DNA of 64,000 nt, from contig DATCRI010000028.1 in assembly GCA_036569045.1 (NCBI GenBank), positions 1-64,000 on the forward strand, in the 5' to 3' direction. Below the pieces are notes generated by a model. It made no database searches, was not told the origin of the DNA, and saw only the letters and a list, made by a program, of their open reading frames with translations. Made by a program: the position numbers and the translations under genes. Shown here in pieces: positions 43,938 through 54,473 of the stretch (the first letter of the stretch is position 1; each line of letters begins with the position of its first letter). Origin of the DNA: Chthoniobacterales bacterium. Lineage in GTDB: Bacteria > Verrucomicrobiota > Verrucomicrobiia > Chthoniobacterales > JAATET01.

Positions 43938-44715
43938 ATGGGCATTCGTGAGGACTCCGGCGAGGCGGCCGCCGGCGAATTGCGAAGGTCGTATCCTCTA
44001 AAATTTGCCGCCTTTGGAGACCTCAAGCGTTACCTTTCGAACCCCTTCGACTCGAAGGAGATCAGCATCGACGAACTCGTGGCCTTCACGGCCGACCACC
44101 TCGGCAAGCTCACGGGGCAGAACCCGGGCGGGATGTTCAACGAGGCGATCGCGGCGACGGATGCGCTGTTCACGGCGCTGTCGGGCACGATCTCCGCGGA
44201 GGATACGGCAGGGGCGATCCGCCAGGCGCGCACGGCGGCGACGACGGCGAAGCGGGAGGCGATTTTCGAAAAGCTCAGCCAGCTGGAGGGCCTCATCCAT
44301 GCGCGATTCCCGCGCACTTCGGCGACGTTATGTGGAGCTGCTGCCGGGCGGGCTGAAGGAGTTCCGCGAGGCGACGCTGGATGCGTTGAACGGGAAGCTG
44401 GTGGCGCTGCTCGCGCGGCTGGCGCCGTATGCGGCGACGATCGGCACGGCGGATGTGGCGGGGCTGACGACGTTGCAGGGGGAATGGGCGACGCTGCGCG
44501 GCGAGCAGGTGGCGAAGAAGGGCGTGTCGACGGATGCCTCGGGGAATCGCCGGGAGGCGGCGGACGCGCTGCGCGAGCAGCTTTTCGACAATCTCCTCGC
44601 GATCGCCCGCCACGAGAAGGGCCAGCCGGAGAAGCTCGGCCTCTACATGCAGCAGAGCCTGCTGGAGGACGCGACGCAGTCCGCCGAGGAACCGGCGCCG
44701 GCGACCCCGGTGTAG
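43938..44715 (+). pseudogene. Frameshifted conserved protein of unknown function
   Basis: The N-terminal half is in one frame: LKFAAFGDLKRYLSNPFDSK, then ISIDELVAFTADHLGKLTGQ, then AREAIFEKLSQLEGLIHARF-like text up to about 44310. The C-terminal half is in the +1 frame: RYVELLPGGLKEFREATLDA, then LARLAPYAATIGTADVAGLT and KLGLYMQQSLLEDATQSAEE to the stop at 44715. Removing one base near 44305-44312 (a C run) would restore one frame of about 258 aa. Mutation, sequencing error or true decay cannot be told apart. Its last 131 bp are copied at 46508-46638. Confidence 0.75.
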
Positions 44716-44720
44716 GGGGG
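44590..44720 (+). repeat. 131-bp direct repeat, left copy
   Basis: Covers the 3' end of the frameshifted gene from AATCTCCTCGCGATCG through its stop codon. It is repeated at 46508-46638 with three mismatches and no gaps (offset exactly 1918). The two copies bracket the desulfurase-DUF6883-DUF4926 cassette. Confidence 0.95.
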
Positions 44721-44736
44721 GCGGGCAGGGCGAATC

Positions 44737-44982
44737 CTACGCCGCCGCAACCAGCCGGCGGACGCTGAGCACTTCGTTGGAAAGAAGCGGCTCCAGCCAG
44801 GATTCCGGCACGGAAGTCACGGCAATCGTGTCCCCAAGGGCGTTGAATACCTCGATGGAATAGCCGTCCTCGGTATCTCCCATCGGGTGATGATCCACGA
44901 TCTTCACCACATCGCCGGCACAGAGGCCATCCGTGGGAAGATCCCGGGCAAGCGCGGCGTCGGTATAGAGTTCGAACTTCAT
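44737..44982 (-). CDS. DUF4926-like small protein
   Basis: 81 aa: an N-terminal ELYTDAALARDLPTDGLCAGDVVKIVDHH, split here as DAALARDLPTDGL and GDVVKIVDHH, then YSIEVFNALGDTIAVTSVP. The ...L-P-x-x-GL-x-x-GD-V-x-x-V...EVE-F pattern is that of DUF4926 domains. Such proteins often sit next to DUF6883 proteins, which suggests a pair with a shared job, possibly toxin-antitoxin (inference). It starts by ATGA overlap with the DUF6883-like gene and ends the three-gene minus-strand operon. Confidence 0.75.
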   Translation of the reverse strand: MKFELYTDAALARDLPTDGLCAGDVVKIVDHHPMGDTEDGYSIEVFNALGDTIAVTSVPESWLEPLLSNEVLSVRRLVAAA

Positions 44983-45314
44983 GCGGTCGGTGCTTTGTCC
45001 GGGACCAAGGTAACAAACTTCGTCTGGCGCGACAAATGTTCCGTCATCCAGATCGTGCGAACTCGCAGCATCCGGCCAGTAGGTCCGGTGAGCGAGGTCC
45101 GGATTTGATAAAACTGCCCATGCTCGGTGCTCTCCAGCACTTCGGCATCGAGCGGCAGGATCTGCTCGCGAAGGTCTGCAATGAGCCGGTCGGCATGGTC
45201 GCTGTCGTAACCCGCCAGAGCAAGGAAACGGCTTTTGTCTCCGTTGGCACGTCGCACGAGCAGATAGTGAGTAATCTTGCGCGGGTCGATGATGGCGTCT
45301 TTCGGGAGCTTCAT
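44979..45314 (-). CDS. DUF6883-like protein
   Basis: 111 aa. KLPKDAIIDPRKITHYLL, then SRFLALAGYDSDHADRLIAD and the strand-rich RTSLTGPTGRMLRVRTIW match the DUF6883 pattern (K-x-x-YLL ... GF/GY ... L ... G). No catalytic motif is recognised. It starts inside the stop of the cysteine desulfurase gene (ATGA) and shares an operon with it and the DUF4926-like gene. Confidence 0.75.
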   Translation of the reverse strand: MKLPKDAIIDPRKITHYLLVRRANGDKSRFLALAGYDSDHADRLIADLREQILPLDAEVLESTEHGQFYQIRTSLTGPTGRMLRVRTIWMTEHLSRQTKFVTLVPDKAPTA

Positions 45315-46444
45315 CGCGCGGTTTCCAGGCTGCCGACAATGCGGCTGACAGCGCTGATCGTCTCTTGAACCTCCGCCATCGTATTCGTGACGCCGAGCGA
45401 GAAACGAATACTCTCGTGGGCGGCGGCTCCGGGCTTCATGGCGGCGATCACGTGCGAGGGATCGGGCGAATCCGCGAGGCAGGCGGAGCCGCTGCTCGCG
45501 CAGATGCCAGCTTGATCGAGCAGCAGGAGCAGGGCCTCGCTGTCGAGGCCGGGAAAGTGGAGGTTCGTCGTGTTGGCGAGACGGCGGTCGGCATGGCCAT
45601 TGCGCGTCGATCCCGGCACGGCGGCGAGGATGTCAGTTTCCAATGCATCGCGCAACGGGAGCACGGTGCGGGCGAAGGCATCGAGTTTCTTCCGCGCATG
45701 GGCGGCAGCGACGCCGAGGCCGGCGACGAAGGCGACATTCTCGGTGCCGCCGCGACGGCCGCGTTCCTGGTGTCCACCACTTACGAAAGACGTGAACGGC
45801 GCCTTGCGCCGCACGTAGAGCGCGCCAATGCCCTTCGGTGCGCCGATCTTGTGGCCGGAGAGCGCGAGGTAGTCGACGGACAGGCTTTTTACATTGAGCG
45901 GCATCTTGCCCACCGACTGCACGGCATCGCAGTGGAAGAGCACGCTGCGCTCGCGGCAAATCGCCGCAATTTCCTCGGTCGGGAAAAGGACGCCTGTCTC
46001 GTTGTTCACCGCCATCAGCGAGACGCCGACCGTGTCGGGCGTGATGGCTGCTTCCAGGTCGGTGAGCGATAACAGTCCGTCGCGATCGACAGGCAGATAC
46101 GTGATGCGGAATCCCATCTCTTCCAACCCGCGGCAAAAACTCAACACGGCCGAATGCTCGACGGCGGAGGTGATGAGGTGCCGCTTCGTCAAGTCGGCTC
46201 GCAGCATGGCGTGGAGGGCGGTGTTATCGCTCTCGGTGCCGCCGCTCGTGAAAATAATCTCCAACGGGTGCGCCCCAATGAAGTCGGCAACCTGCTCCCG
46301 GGCCGTTTCCAGAGCCTTCCTGAGCTTCGAGCCAAATCGATAGCTGCTCGAAGGATTACCCCATTCCTCGCGGAAGTAGGGCATCATGGCCTCGACCACC
46401 TCCGGGAGCACGGGCGTGGTCGCGTTGTGGTCGAGGTAGATCAT
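45311..46444 (-). CDS. Cysteine desulfurase (IscS/NifS/DndA-like)
   Basis: 377 aa, PLP-dependent enzyme that moves sulfur from cysteine to an acceptor. MIYLDHNATTPVLPEVVEAM start, SGGTESDNTALH, PLP Lys in LSGHKIGAPKGIGALYVRRK, and catalytic-loop Cys in SSGSACLADSPDPSHV. ATG at 46442-46444 is chosen. It leads an operon with DUF6883-like and DUF4926-like genes rather than with isc, suf or dndBCDE. The role could be sulfur modification of DNA or tRNA, or Fe-S supply; undecided. The cassette is flanked by 131-bp direct repeats. Confidence 0.93.
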   Translation of the reverse strand: MIYLDHNATTPVLPEVVEAMMPYFREEWGNPSSSYRFGSKLRKALETAREQVADFIGAHPLEIIFTSGGTESDNTALHAMLRADLTKRHLITSAVEHSAVLSFCRGLEEMGFRITYLPVDRDGLLSLTDLEAAITPDTVGVSLMAVNNETGVLFPTEEIAAICRERSVLFHCDAVQSVGKMPLNVKSLSVDYLALSGHKIGAPKGIGALYVRRKAPFTSFVSGGHQERGRRGGTENVAFVAGLGVAAAHARKKLDAFARTVLPLRDALETDILAAVPGSTRNGHADRRLANTTNLHFPGLDSEALLLLLDQAGICASSGSACLADSPDPSHVIAAMKPGAAAHESIRFSLGVTNTMAEVQETISAVSRIVGSLETAR

Positions 46445-46507
46445 TGAGGAATCGGAGATTCGCGGAACTTCCGAAACGGAACAAGGAAACTGCCTTACCG
46501 CCCCCAA

Positions 46508-46638
46508 AATCTCCTCGCGATCGCGCGCCACGAGAAGGGCCAGCCGGAGAAGCTCGGCCTCTACATGCAGCAAAGCCTGCTGGAGGACGCGACGCAGTCC
46601 GCCGAGGAACCGGCGCCGGCGACTCCGGTGTAGGGGGG
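46508..46638 (+). repeat. 131-bp direct repeat, right copy
   Basis: A copy of 44590-44720 differing at three bases. It contains only the last ~42 codons of the frameshifted gene and has no upstream part, so it is a remnant. Between 46445 and 46507 lies the likely promoter region of the desulfurase operon, with an imperfect TTCCGAAACGGAA palindrome. Confidence 0.95.
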
Positions 46639-46657
46639 CAACCGTTGGCGGCGGGCC

Positions 46658-46864
46658 CTAGTCGAGCACGAAGGGCTCGGGATTGGGCGGGCGATTTGCC
46701 GCCAGGCCAGACTCCAGCAGGAAGCGGGCGTGGGCCAGCATGAGCTCGTAGGACGGCGCGGGAGCCGGCAGCGGAGCTTCCTCTTCGCGCACGACGAGGA
46801 GGTCGAGGTCAAAGAGGTGGCTCGAAGTCGCGCTGGAGGCGTTCGCGGATGATGGGCGAGGCAT
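46658..46864 (-). CDS. Small protein adjoining the nucleotidyltransferase gene
   Basis: About 68 aa from ATG at 46862-46864. FDLDLLVVREEEAPLPAPAP precedes YELMLAHARFLLESGLAANR and PPNPEPFVLD. Its start overlaps the end of the nucleotidyltransferase gene by about 56 nt, so it would be the second gene of that pair. Possibly an antitoxin-type partner. The family is unrecognised and the start is uncertain. Confidence 0.55.
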   Translation of the reverse strand: MPRPSSANASSATSSHLFDLDLLVVREEEAPLPAPAPSYELMLAHARFLLESGLAANRPPNPEPFVLD

Positions 46865-47369
46865 ACCGATTCAGCATCTGTTCGAATTCCGGGCTGGAGA
46901 TGTCAATGTGTTTCAGGCGGATGAGCTGGGTGATGTCGAGGTAGTCGACGCCCGCCTCGACCCGGTGCGGGGATTGCAGGGCGTGGAGCTTGAGGGCGAT
47001 GAGATGCAGCGCACCGATCACGCGCACGCGACGATGGCCGATCTCGAGCCATTCGCTGCTGGCAATGAGCTTCGTGAGGGTGGCGTCGTCCACGAGCATG
47101 AGGTCGACTCGCAGTCCGGCCGGCCCACGCGGTTCGAATTGCGCGAAGGCCCGGATCGGGCGCTCCGGCGCAACGAGCCGGTAGCCGGCGCTTTCCAGCA
47201 CTTCACTCCAGGCCCGCAGGTCGCGGCTTGCGAGAAGGAAGTCGAAATCGGTCGTTGTGCGGATGAAGCCGTGCGCGTTCACGGCGTGGCCGCCGATGAC
47301 GAGGAAATCGAGCCCGGCCGCGGTAGCGGCATCCACGCAGGTCTGGAAGATGTCGCGCGGGTCTTCCAT
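46809..47369 (-). CDS. Nucleotidyltransferase-fold protein (AbiEii/MNT-like)
   Basis: About 186 aa. The nucleotidyltransferase core has LDFLVIGGHAVNAHGFIRTT then TDFDFLLAS (the G-G and D-x-D metal Asp residues) and LRVDLMLVDDATLT. Later LHLIALKLHALQSPHRVEAG and DYLDITQLIRLKHID match the AbiEii/AbiGii-type toxin family C-terminal helices. Such proteins are toxins of type IV toxin-antitoxin modules or abortive infection systems. The small gene at 46658 may be its partner. It lies directly after phosphoglucomutase on the same strand, 8 nt away. Confidence 0.82.
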   Translation of the reverse strand: MEDPRDIFQTCVDAATAAGLDFLVIGGHAVNAHGFIRTTTDFDFLLASRDLRAWSEVLESAGYRLVAPERPIRAFAQFEPRGPAGLRVDLMLVDDATLTKLIASSEWLEIGHRRVRVIGALHLIALKLHALQSPHRVEAGVDYLDITQLIRLKHIDISSPEFEQMLNRYASPIIRERLQRDFEPPL

Positions 47370-47377
47370 CGGCGGGG

Positions 47378-49018
<1,641 letters not shown>

Positions 49019-49124
49019 GGAATCAGCGAAGTTTCGCCGAGGGTAGGCCCCGGCGCGGGGCTTGGCGAGCGGGGATCGCCGCCCGCGGGCTGGACAATCG
49101 GGGAGCCGGGTTTACGCTTTTCGT

Positions 49125-49871
49125 GTGACCCCCCTGCTCGGCGAATTCGTCGGCACGATGCTGTTGATCATTCTCGGCGACGGCGTGGTGGCCAACGTGC
49201 TGCTTGCGAAGTCCAAGGGCCAGAATGGCGGCTGGATGGTGATCGCGACCGGCTGGGGGCTGGCGGTTTTCTTCGCCGTGGCGGTGGTGGCGCGGGTGAG
49301 CGGCGCGCACCTGAATCCCGCGGTGAGCGTGGGCCTCGCGACGGCGGGGCTGTTCCCATGGGCCGACGTGCCGGGCTACGTCGTCGCGCAGATGCTCGGC
49401 GCCTTCGCCGGGGCCGTGGTCGTGTGGCTCGCGTATCTGCCGCACTGGCGCGTGACCGACGATGCGGAGCTCAAGCGCGCCATTTTCTGCACCGCGCCGG
49501 CGATCCGCAGCGCGCCCGCGAATTTCCTCTGCGAGGTGATCGGGACGTTCGTGCTCGTGTTCGGCGCGCTCGCGATGAAGGGCGCCTTCGAGCCGGCGCC
49601 CCTGAGCGGCGCGGCGGTGCCGATGAACCTCGGCGCGCTGGGGGCCATCCCGATCGCGCTGCTCGTGCTGGCGATCGGCCTCTCTCTCGGCGGCCCGACC
49701 GGCTACGCGATCAATCCCGCCCGCGACCTCGGCCCCCGCCTCGCGCACGCGCTCCTGCCCATCCCCGGCAAGGCCGGCAGCGACTGGGGCTACGCCGCGA
49801 TCCCCGTCGTCGCCCCGCTCGTGGGTGGCGCGCTCGCCGCCCTCGCCTACGTTGCCCTCGGAAAGTTTTAA
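49125..49871 (+). CDS. glpF: Glycerol facilitator (MIP/aquaporin family)
   Basis: About 248 aa from GTG at 49125. Six hydrophobic segments with both half-helix motifs: [12 protein letters not shown] and [13 protein letters not shown]. The Asp after the second NPA (NPARD) is the glycerol-facilitator hallmark that separates GlpF from water-only channels. It sits in the inner membrane and heads glpK-glpD, 13 nt upstream of glpK. Confidence 0.93.
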   Translation: MTPLLGEFVGTMLLIILGDGVVANVLLAKSKGQNGGWMVIATGWGLAVFFAVAVVARVSGAHLNPAVSVGLATAGLFPWADVPGYVVAQMLGAFAGAVVVWLAYLPHWRVTDDAELKRAIFCTAPAIRSAPANFLCEVIGTFVLVFGALAMKGAFEPAPLSGAAVPMNLGALGAIPIALLVLAIGLSLGGPTGYAINPARDLGPRLAHALLPIPGKAGSDWGYAAIPVVAPLVGGALAALAYVALGKF

Positions 49872-49884
49872 CGCCCCGCCTCCC

Positions 49885-51378
49885 ATGAAATACCTCCTCG
49901 CCCTCGACCAGGGCACCACCAGTTCCCGCGCCATCGTTTACGACGCCACGTGCACGCCCGTCGCCTCTGCGCAGAAGGAATTCACGCAGCATTTTCCGCA
50001 GCCCGGCTGGGTGGAGCACGACGCGAGCGAGATCTGGCACGGCGTGGTCGAGACCGCGCGCGACGCGGTGTCGCAGGCCGGCATTGCGATCGAGGACATC
50101 GCCGCGCTCGGCATCACGAACCAGCGGGAAACCGTCGTCGTGTGGGATCGCGCCACGGCCCAGCCCATCGCGCCGGCCATCGTCTGGCAGGACCGCCGCA
50201 CCTCCGACTACATGACCGCGCTGCGCGAGGCCGGGAAGGAGCCGCTCATCCAGCAGAAGACCGGCCTCGTGCTCGACTCGTATTTCTCCGCGAGCAAGCT
50301 CCACTGGCTGCTCCGCGACCGGCCCGACGCCCGCGCCCGCGCCGCGGCGGGCGAACTCGCCGCCGGCACGATCGACTCGTGGCTCATCTACAAGCTCACC
50401 GGCGGCCGTGAGCACGTGACGGACGTGACCAACGCCTGCCGCACGATGCTGATGAACATCCACACCGGCGACTGGGACGACGAACTGCTCGCGCTCTTCG
50501 ACATCCCGCGCGCGGTGCTGCCGCGCATCGTCGCGAATGGCGTGCAGCTCGGCGAATCCATCCCCGGCTTCCTCTCGAAACCCGTCCCGGTCTTTGGCGG
50601 CGTCGGCGACCAGCAGTCCGCCCTCTTCGGCCAGCTCTGCGCAAAGCCCGGCCTCGTGAAATGCACCTACGGCACGGGCTGCTTCATGCTGGAATTCACC
50701 GGCGGCGAACCCGTCGCCAGCCGGAATCGCCTGCTCACCACCGTCGCATGGAAGCTCGGCGACGCGCCGATGCAATACGCGATGGAGGGCAGCGTCTTCG
50801 TCGGCGGGGCGGCCATCCAGTGGCTGCGCGACGGCCTCGGGATCATTCGCTCGGCGCCCGAGGTGAACGACCTTGCCGCCCGCGTGGCGGACTCCGGCGG
50901 CGTGACGCTCGTGCCGGCCTTCACCGGCATGGGCGCGCCGTATTGGGACGGCTCCGCCCGCGGCGCGCTGCTCGGCATCACCCGCGGCACCACCGCCGCC
51001 CACCTCGCCCGCGCGACGCTCGAGGGCATCGCGTTTCAGGTCACCGATCTGCTCGTGGCGATGGAGAAGGATTCCGGGCGGAAGATCTCCACGCTGCGCG
51101 TCGATGGCGGGGCCGCGGCGAGTGATCTCCTCATGCAAATCCAGACCGACCTGCTCGGCGTGCCCATCGAGCGACCGAAGAACGTCGAGACCACCGCGCT
51201 CGGCGCCGCGATGATGGCCGGCCTCGGCGCGGGCGTCTGGAGCAGCCTCGACGAGCTCTCGAAGGTGCGCGAGGTGGAGAAGAAATTCTCACCCGTCACC
51301 ACCGCGAAGCAGCGCCGCGAGCGCCTCAAAACCTGGCGCCGCGCCGTGAAGCGCGCACAGAACTGGATCGTGGAATAA
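49885..51378 (+). CDS. glpK: Glycerol kinase
   Basis: 497 aa, phosphorylates glycerol to glycerol-3-P. FGGY kinase motifs: [16 protein letters not shown] (phosphate 1), [46 protein letters not shown] and the ATP-side [19 protein letters not shown] at 49885 matches the family N-terminus [12 protein letters not shown]. glpD follows after 4 nt, glpF precedes. Together they form a glycerol utilisation operon. Confidence 0.97.
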   Translation: MKYLLALDQGTTSSRAIVYDATCTPVASAQKEFTQHFPQPGWVEHDASEIWHGVVETARDAVSQAGIAIEDIAALGITNQRETVVVWDRATAQPIAPAIVWQDRRTSDYMTALREAGKEPLIQQKTGLVLDSYFSASKLHWLLRDRPDARARAAAGELAAGTIDSWLIYKLTGGREHVTDVTNACRTMLMNIHTGDWDDELLALFDIPRAVLPRIVANGVQLGESIPGFLSKPVPVFGGVGDQQSALFGQLCAKPGLVKCTYGTGCFMLEFTGGEPVASRNRLLTTVAWKLGDAPMQYAMEGSVFVGGAAIQWLRDGLGIIRSAPEVNDLAARVADSGGVTLVPAFTGMGAPYWDGSARGALLGITRGTTAAHLARATLEGIAFQVTDLLVAMEKDSGRKISTLRVDGGAAASDLLMQIQTDLLGVPIERPKNVETTALGAAMMAGLGAGVWSSLDELSKVREVEKKFSPVTTAKQRRERLKTWRRAVKRAQNWIVE

Positions 51379-51382
51379 TCTT

Positions 51383-52954
51383 ATGAACCGCAACGAAATG
51401 CTGGAGCGCATCCGCTCCGAGAAGGAATGGGACGTCGTGATCATTGGCGGAGGCGCCACCGGCCTCGGCGTCGCGGTCGACGCCGCCACGCGCGGCTATC
51501 GCACGCTGCTCGTCGAGGCGCACGATTTCGCGAAGGCCACGTCCAGCCGCAGCACGAAGCTCGTGCACGGCGGCGTCCGCTACCTCGAGCAGGGCGACAT
51601 CCCGCTCGTGCTCGAGGCGCTGCGCGAGCGCGGCCTGCTCCACCGCAACGCGCCCCACATCGTTCACCACCTCTCGTTCATCGTGCCGCGCTACAAATGG
51701 TGGGAGGGCCCGTTCTTCGGCATCGGCCTGAAGATGTATGACCTCCTCGCCGGCAAGCTGAACCTCGAGAAATCCCGCCTGCTCAGCCGCGAGGAAACCA
51801 TCGCGCGCATCCCGAACATCGAGACGGAGAACCTGCTCGGCGGCGTGGAGTATTTCGACGGGCAGTTCGACGACGCGCGCCTCGCGATCACCCTCGCGCA
51901 GACCGCCGCCGACCACGGCGCCACCCTGCTGAACTACGTGAGAGCCACCGGCCTCACGAAGACGGACAACCTCATCACCGGCCTCACCGCCGAGGACGTC
52001 GAGACGGGCGAGGCCTTCACCCTGCGCGCGAAGGTCGTCATCAACGCGACGGGAATCTTCGCGGACACGATCCGCCACATGGACGAGCCGCAGGGGCCCG
52101 CCGTCGTGCAGCCCAGCCAGGGCGTGCACCTCGTCTTCGACCGCAGTTTCCTGCAGGGCGACTCGGCCATCATGGTGCCGCACACCGACGACGGGCGCGT
52201 GCTCTTCGTCATCCCATGGCACGACCGCGTGCTCGTCGGCACGACCGATACACCGATGCCGCACGCCGACGTCGAGCCTCGCGCGCTCGACGAGGAGATC
52301 GGCTTCATCCTGCGCAACGCCTCGCGTTACCTCGCCCGCGATCCCCGGCGCAGCGACATCCAGAGCATCTTTGCCGGCCAGCGTCCGCTCGTGCGGCCGC
52401 CGCGCTCCGACGGCTCCAGCACGAAGCAAATCTCGCGCAATCACGAGGTCCTCATCTCCGACGCCGGCCTCGTCACGATCGTCGGCGGCAAATGGACGAC
52501 CTACCGCAAGATGGCCGAGGACGCGATGGACCACGCCACGCTCATCGGCGAGCTGCCCGAGCGCAAATGCGTGACCGAGACGCTCCAGCTCCACGCATGG
52601 ACCAGTCCACACGCGCCCGAGGTCGACGAAGCCCTCGACGTCTACGGCAGCGACGCCCAGCACATCGCGCGGTTGATCCAGGCCGACGCCACGCTCGCCG
52701 AGCCGATCGCCACCGGGCTCCCCTACCAGCGCGCCCACGTCCTCTGGGCCGCGCGGCACGAGCTCGCCCGCACGATCGAGGACGTCCTCGCCCGCCGGCT
52801 GCGCGTTCTCTTCCTCGATGCCCAGGCCGCCCTCGACGCCGCTCCGGTGGTGGCCGAGCTGCTCGCCTTCGAGCTCGGGCACGACGCCGATTGGATCGCC
52901 GCACAGCTTGCCGACTTCCGCAAACTTGCCGGCGGCTATCTCGCGCCGAAGTGA
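51383..52954 (+). CDS. glpD: Aerobic glycerol-3-phosphate dehydrogenase
   Basis: 523 aa FAD enzyme oxidising glycerol-3-P to dihydroxyacetone phosphate, passing electrons to the quinone pool at the membrane. N-terminal FAD motif VVIIGGGATGLGVAVDAATRG, KATSSRSTKLVHGGVRYLEQ, and substrate-side GRVLFVIPWHDRVLVGTTDT and TIVGGKWTTYRKMAEDAMD. C-terminal helical domain present. Directly after glpK. Confidence 0.96.
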   Translation: MNRNEMLERIRSEKEWDVVIIGGGATGLGVAVDAATRGYRTLLVEAHDFAKATSSRSTKLVHGGVRYLEQGDIPLVLEALRERGLLHRNAPHIVHHLSFIVPRYKWWEGPFFGIGLKMYDLLAGKLNLEKSRLLSREETIARIPNIETENLLGGVEYFDGQFDDARLAITLAQTAADHGATLLNYVRATGLTKTDNLITGLTAEDVETGEAFTLRAKVVINATGIFADTIRHMDEPQGPAVVQPSQGVHLVFDRSFLQGDSAIMVPHTDDGRVLFVIPWHDRVLVGTTDTPMPHADVEPRALDEEIGFILRNASRYLARDPRRSDIQSIFAGQRPLVRPPRSDGSSTKQISRNHEVLISDAGLVTIVGGKWTTYRKMAEDAMDHATLIGELPERKCVTETLQLHAWTSPHAPEVDEALDVYGSDAQHIARLIQADATLAEPIATGLPYQRAHVLWAARHELARTIEDVLARRLRVLFLDAQAALDAAPVVAELLAFELGHDADWIAAQLADFRKLAGGYLAPK

Positions 52955-52967
52955 TAGATTGTCCGCC

Positions 52968-54422
52968 ATGCTCCCGCTCAAAGATCCCACGCTCCTCAAG
53001 ACGCTCGCCTGCCTTTGCGGCGAATGGCGGGCTGCCCGTTCCGGCGCCACGATCGCGGTCACGAATCCGGCGACCGGCGAAGTGATCGCCACCGTGCCGG
53101 AGTTGAGCGGCGAGGAAGCCCACGAGGCCATTGCCTTCGCCGCCGAGCGCATGAAGGAGTGGCAGAAACGCACCGTGCTCGAGCGCTCGAGGATCCTGCG
53201 CCGCTGGTTCGAGCTGCTCGTGGAGAACACCGACGACCTCGCGCTGATCCTGACGAGCGAGCAGGGCAAGCCGCTGGCCGAGGCGAAGGGCGAGATCGCC
53301 TACGGCGCGGCCTACATCGAGTGGTTCGCCGAAGAGGCGAAGCGCATCGGCGGCGACCTCATCCCGCCGCCTTCGAACGACCGCCGCATCCTCGTTCTTC
53401 GCCAGCCCGTGGGCGTCTGCGCCGCGATCACGCCGTGGAATTTTCCGAACGCGATGCTCACCCGCAAGGCCGCGCCAGCGCTCGCCGCGGGTTGCGCAAT
53501 GGTCTGCAAGCCCGCCTCGCAGACCCCGCTTTCCGCGCTCGCCCTGGCCGAGCTCGGGGAACGCGCCGGCCTGCCACCGGGGCTTTTCAGCGTGCTCACC
53601 GGCCCCGCCTCCGCGATCGGCGAGGCCTTCACCTCCAGCCCGATCGTGCGCAAGCTCACCTTCACCGGCTCGACCGGCGTCGGCAAGAAGCTCATGGCCG
53701 CGTGCGCGGGCACCGTGAAGAAAGTGACGATGGAACTTGGGGGCAACGCGCCGTTCATCGTCTTCGACGACGCCGATCTCGACGCCGCCGTCGAGGGCGC
53801 GATGGCCTCGAAATACCGCAACACCGGCCAGACCTGCGTGTGCGTGAACCGCCTGCTCGTGCAGTCCGGCATCTACGACGCCTTCGCCGCGAAACTCGTC
53901 GCCGCGGTGCGAAATCTGAAGGTCGGCAACGGACTGGAACCCGGCGTCGAGCAGGGCCCGCTCATCGAGGAAATGGCCGTCGAGAAGGTCGAGGCGCTCG
54001 TCGCGGATGCCCTTGGCAAGGGCGCGCGGGTGCTCACCGGCGGCCGGCGGCACGCCCTCGGCGCGACCTACTACGAGCCCACCGTTCTCGCTGAGGCCAC
54101 GCCGGCGATGGATCTCGCGGAGGAGGAAATCTTCGGCCCGGTCGCACCGCTCTTCCGCTTCGAGACCGAGGAGGAAGCCGTCGCCCTCGCGAACGACACG
54201 AACGTCGGCCTCGCGAGCTACTTCTACACGCGCGACCTCGCCCGCATCTGGCGCGTCGCCGAGGCGCTGGAATACGGCATGGCCGGCGTGAACACGGGCC
54301 TCATCTCGAACGCGATGGCCCCCTTCGGCGGCGTGAAGGAAAGCGGCCTCGGCCGCGAAGGCTCGAAATACGGCATCGAGGACTACCTCGTCCTCAAATA
54401 CGTTTGCCTTGCCGGGCTGTGA
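52968..54422 (+). CDS. NAD(P)-dependent aldehyde dehydrogenase (GabD-like)
   Basis: 484 aa ALDH. Nucleotide-binding CAAITPWNFPNAMLTRKAAP, glycine loop FTGSTGVGKKLM, catalytic Glu in TMELGGNAPFIVFDDADLDA and catalytic Cys in NTGQTCVCVNRLLVQ. The N-terminal EWRAARSGATIAVTNPATGE fits succinate-semialdehyde dehydrogenase-like enzymes. Placed 13 nt after glpD, so it may oxidise glyceraldehyde or another aldehyde in glycerol metabolism (inference). ATG at 52968 chosen; longer frame overlaps glpD. Confidence 0.92.
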   Translation: MLPLKDPTLLKTLACLCGEWRAARSGATIAVTNPATGEVIATVPELSGEEAHEAIAFAAERMKEWQKRTVLERSRILRRWFELLVENTDDLALILTSEQGKPLAEAKGEIAYGAAYIEWFAEEAKRIGGDLIPPPSNDRRILVLRQPVGVCAAITPWNFPNAMLTRKAAPALAAGCAMVCKPASQTPLSALALAELGERAGLPPGLFSVLTGPASAIGEAFTSSPIVRKLTFTGSTGVGKKLMAACAGTVKKVTMELGGNAPFIVFDDADLDAAVEGAMASKYRNTGQTCVCVNRLLVQSGIYDAFAAKLVAAVRNLKVGNGLEPGVEQGPLIEEMAVEKVEALVADALGKGARVLTGGRRHALGATYYEPTVLAEATPAMDLAEEEIFGPVAPLFRFETEEEAVALANDTNVGLASYFYTRDLARIWRVAEALEYGMAGVNTGLISNAMAPFGGVKESGLGREGSKYGIEDYLVLKYVCLAGL

Positions 54423-54473
54423 GCGACGGGCTTCCCCCTTGACCATTCCGCACGACATCCGCTTACCTGCGGG

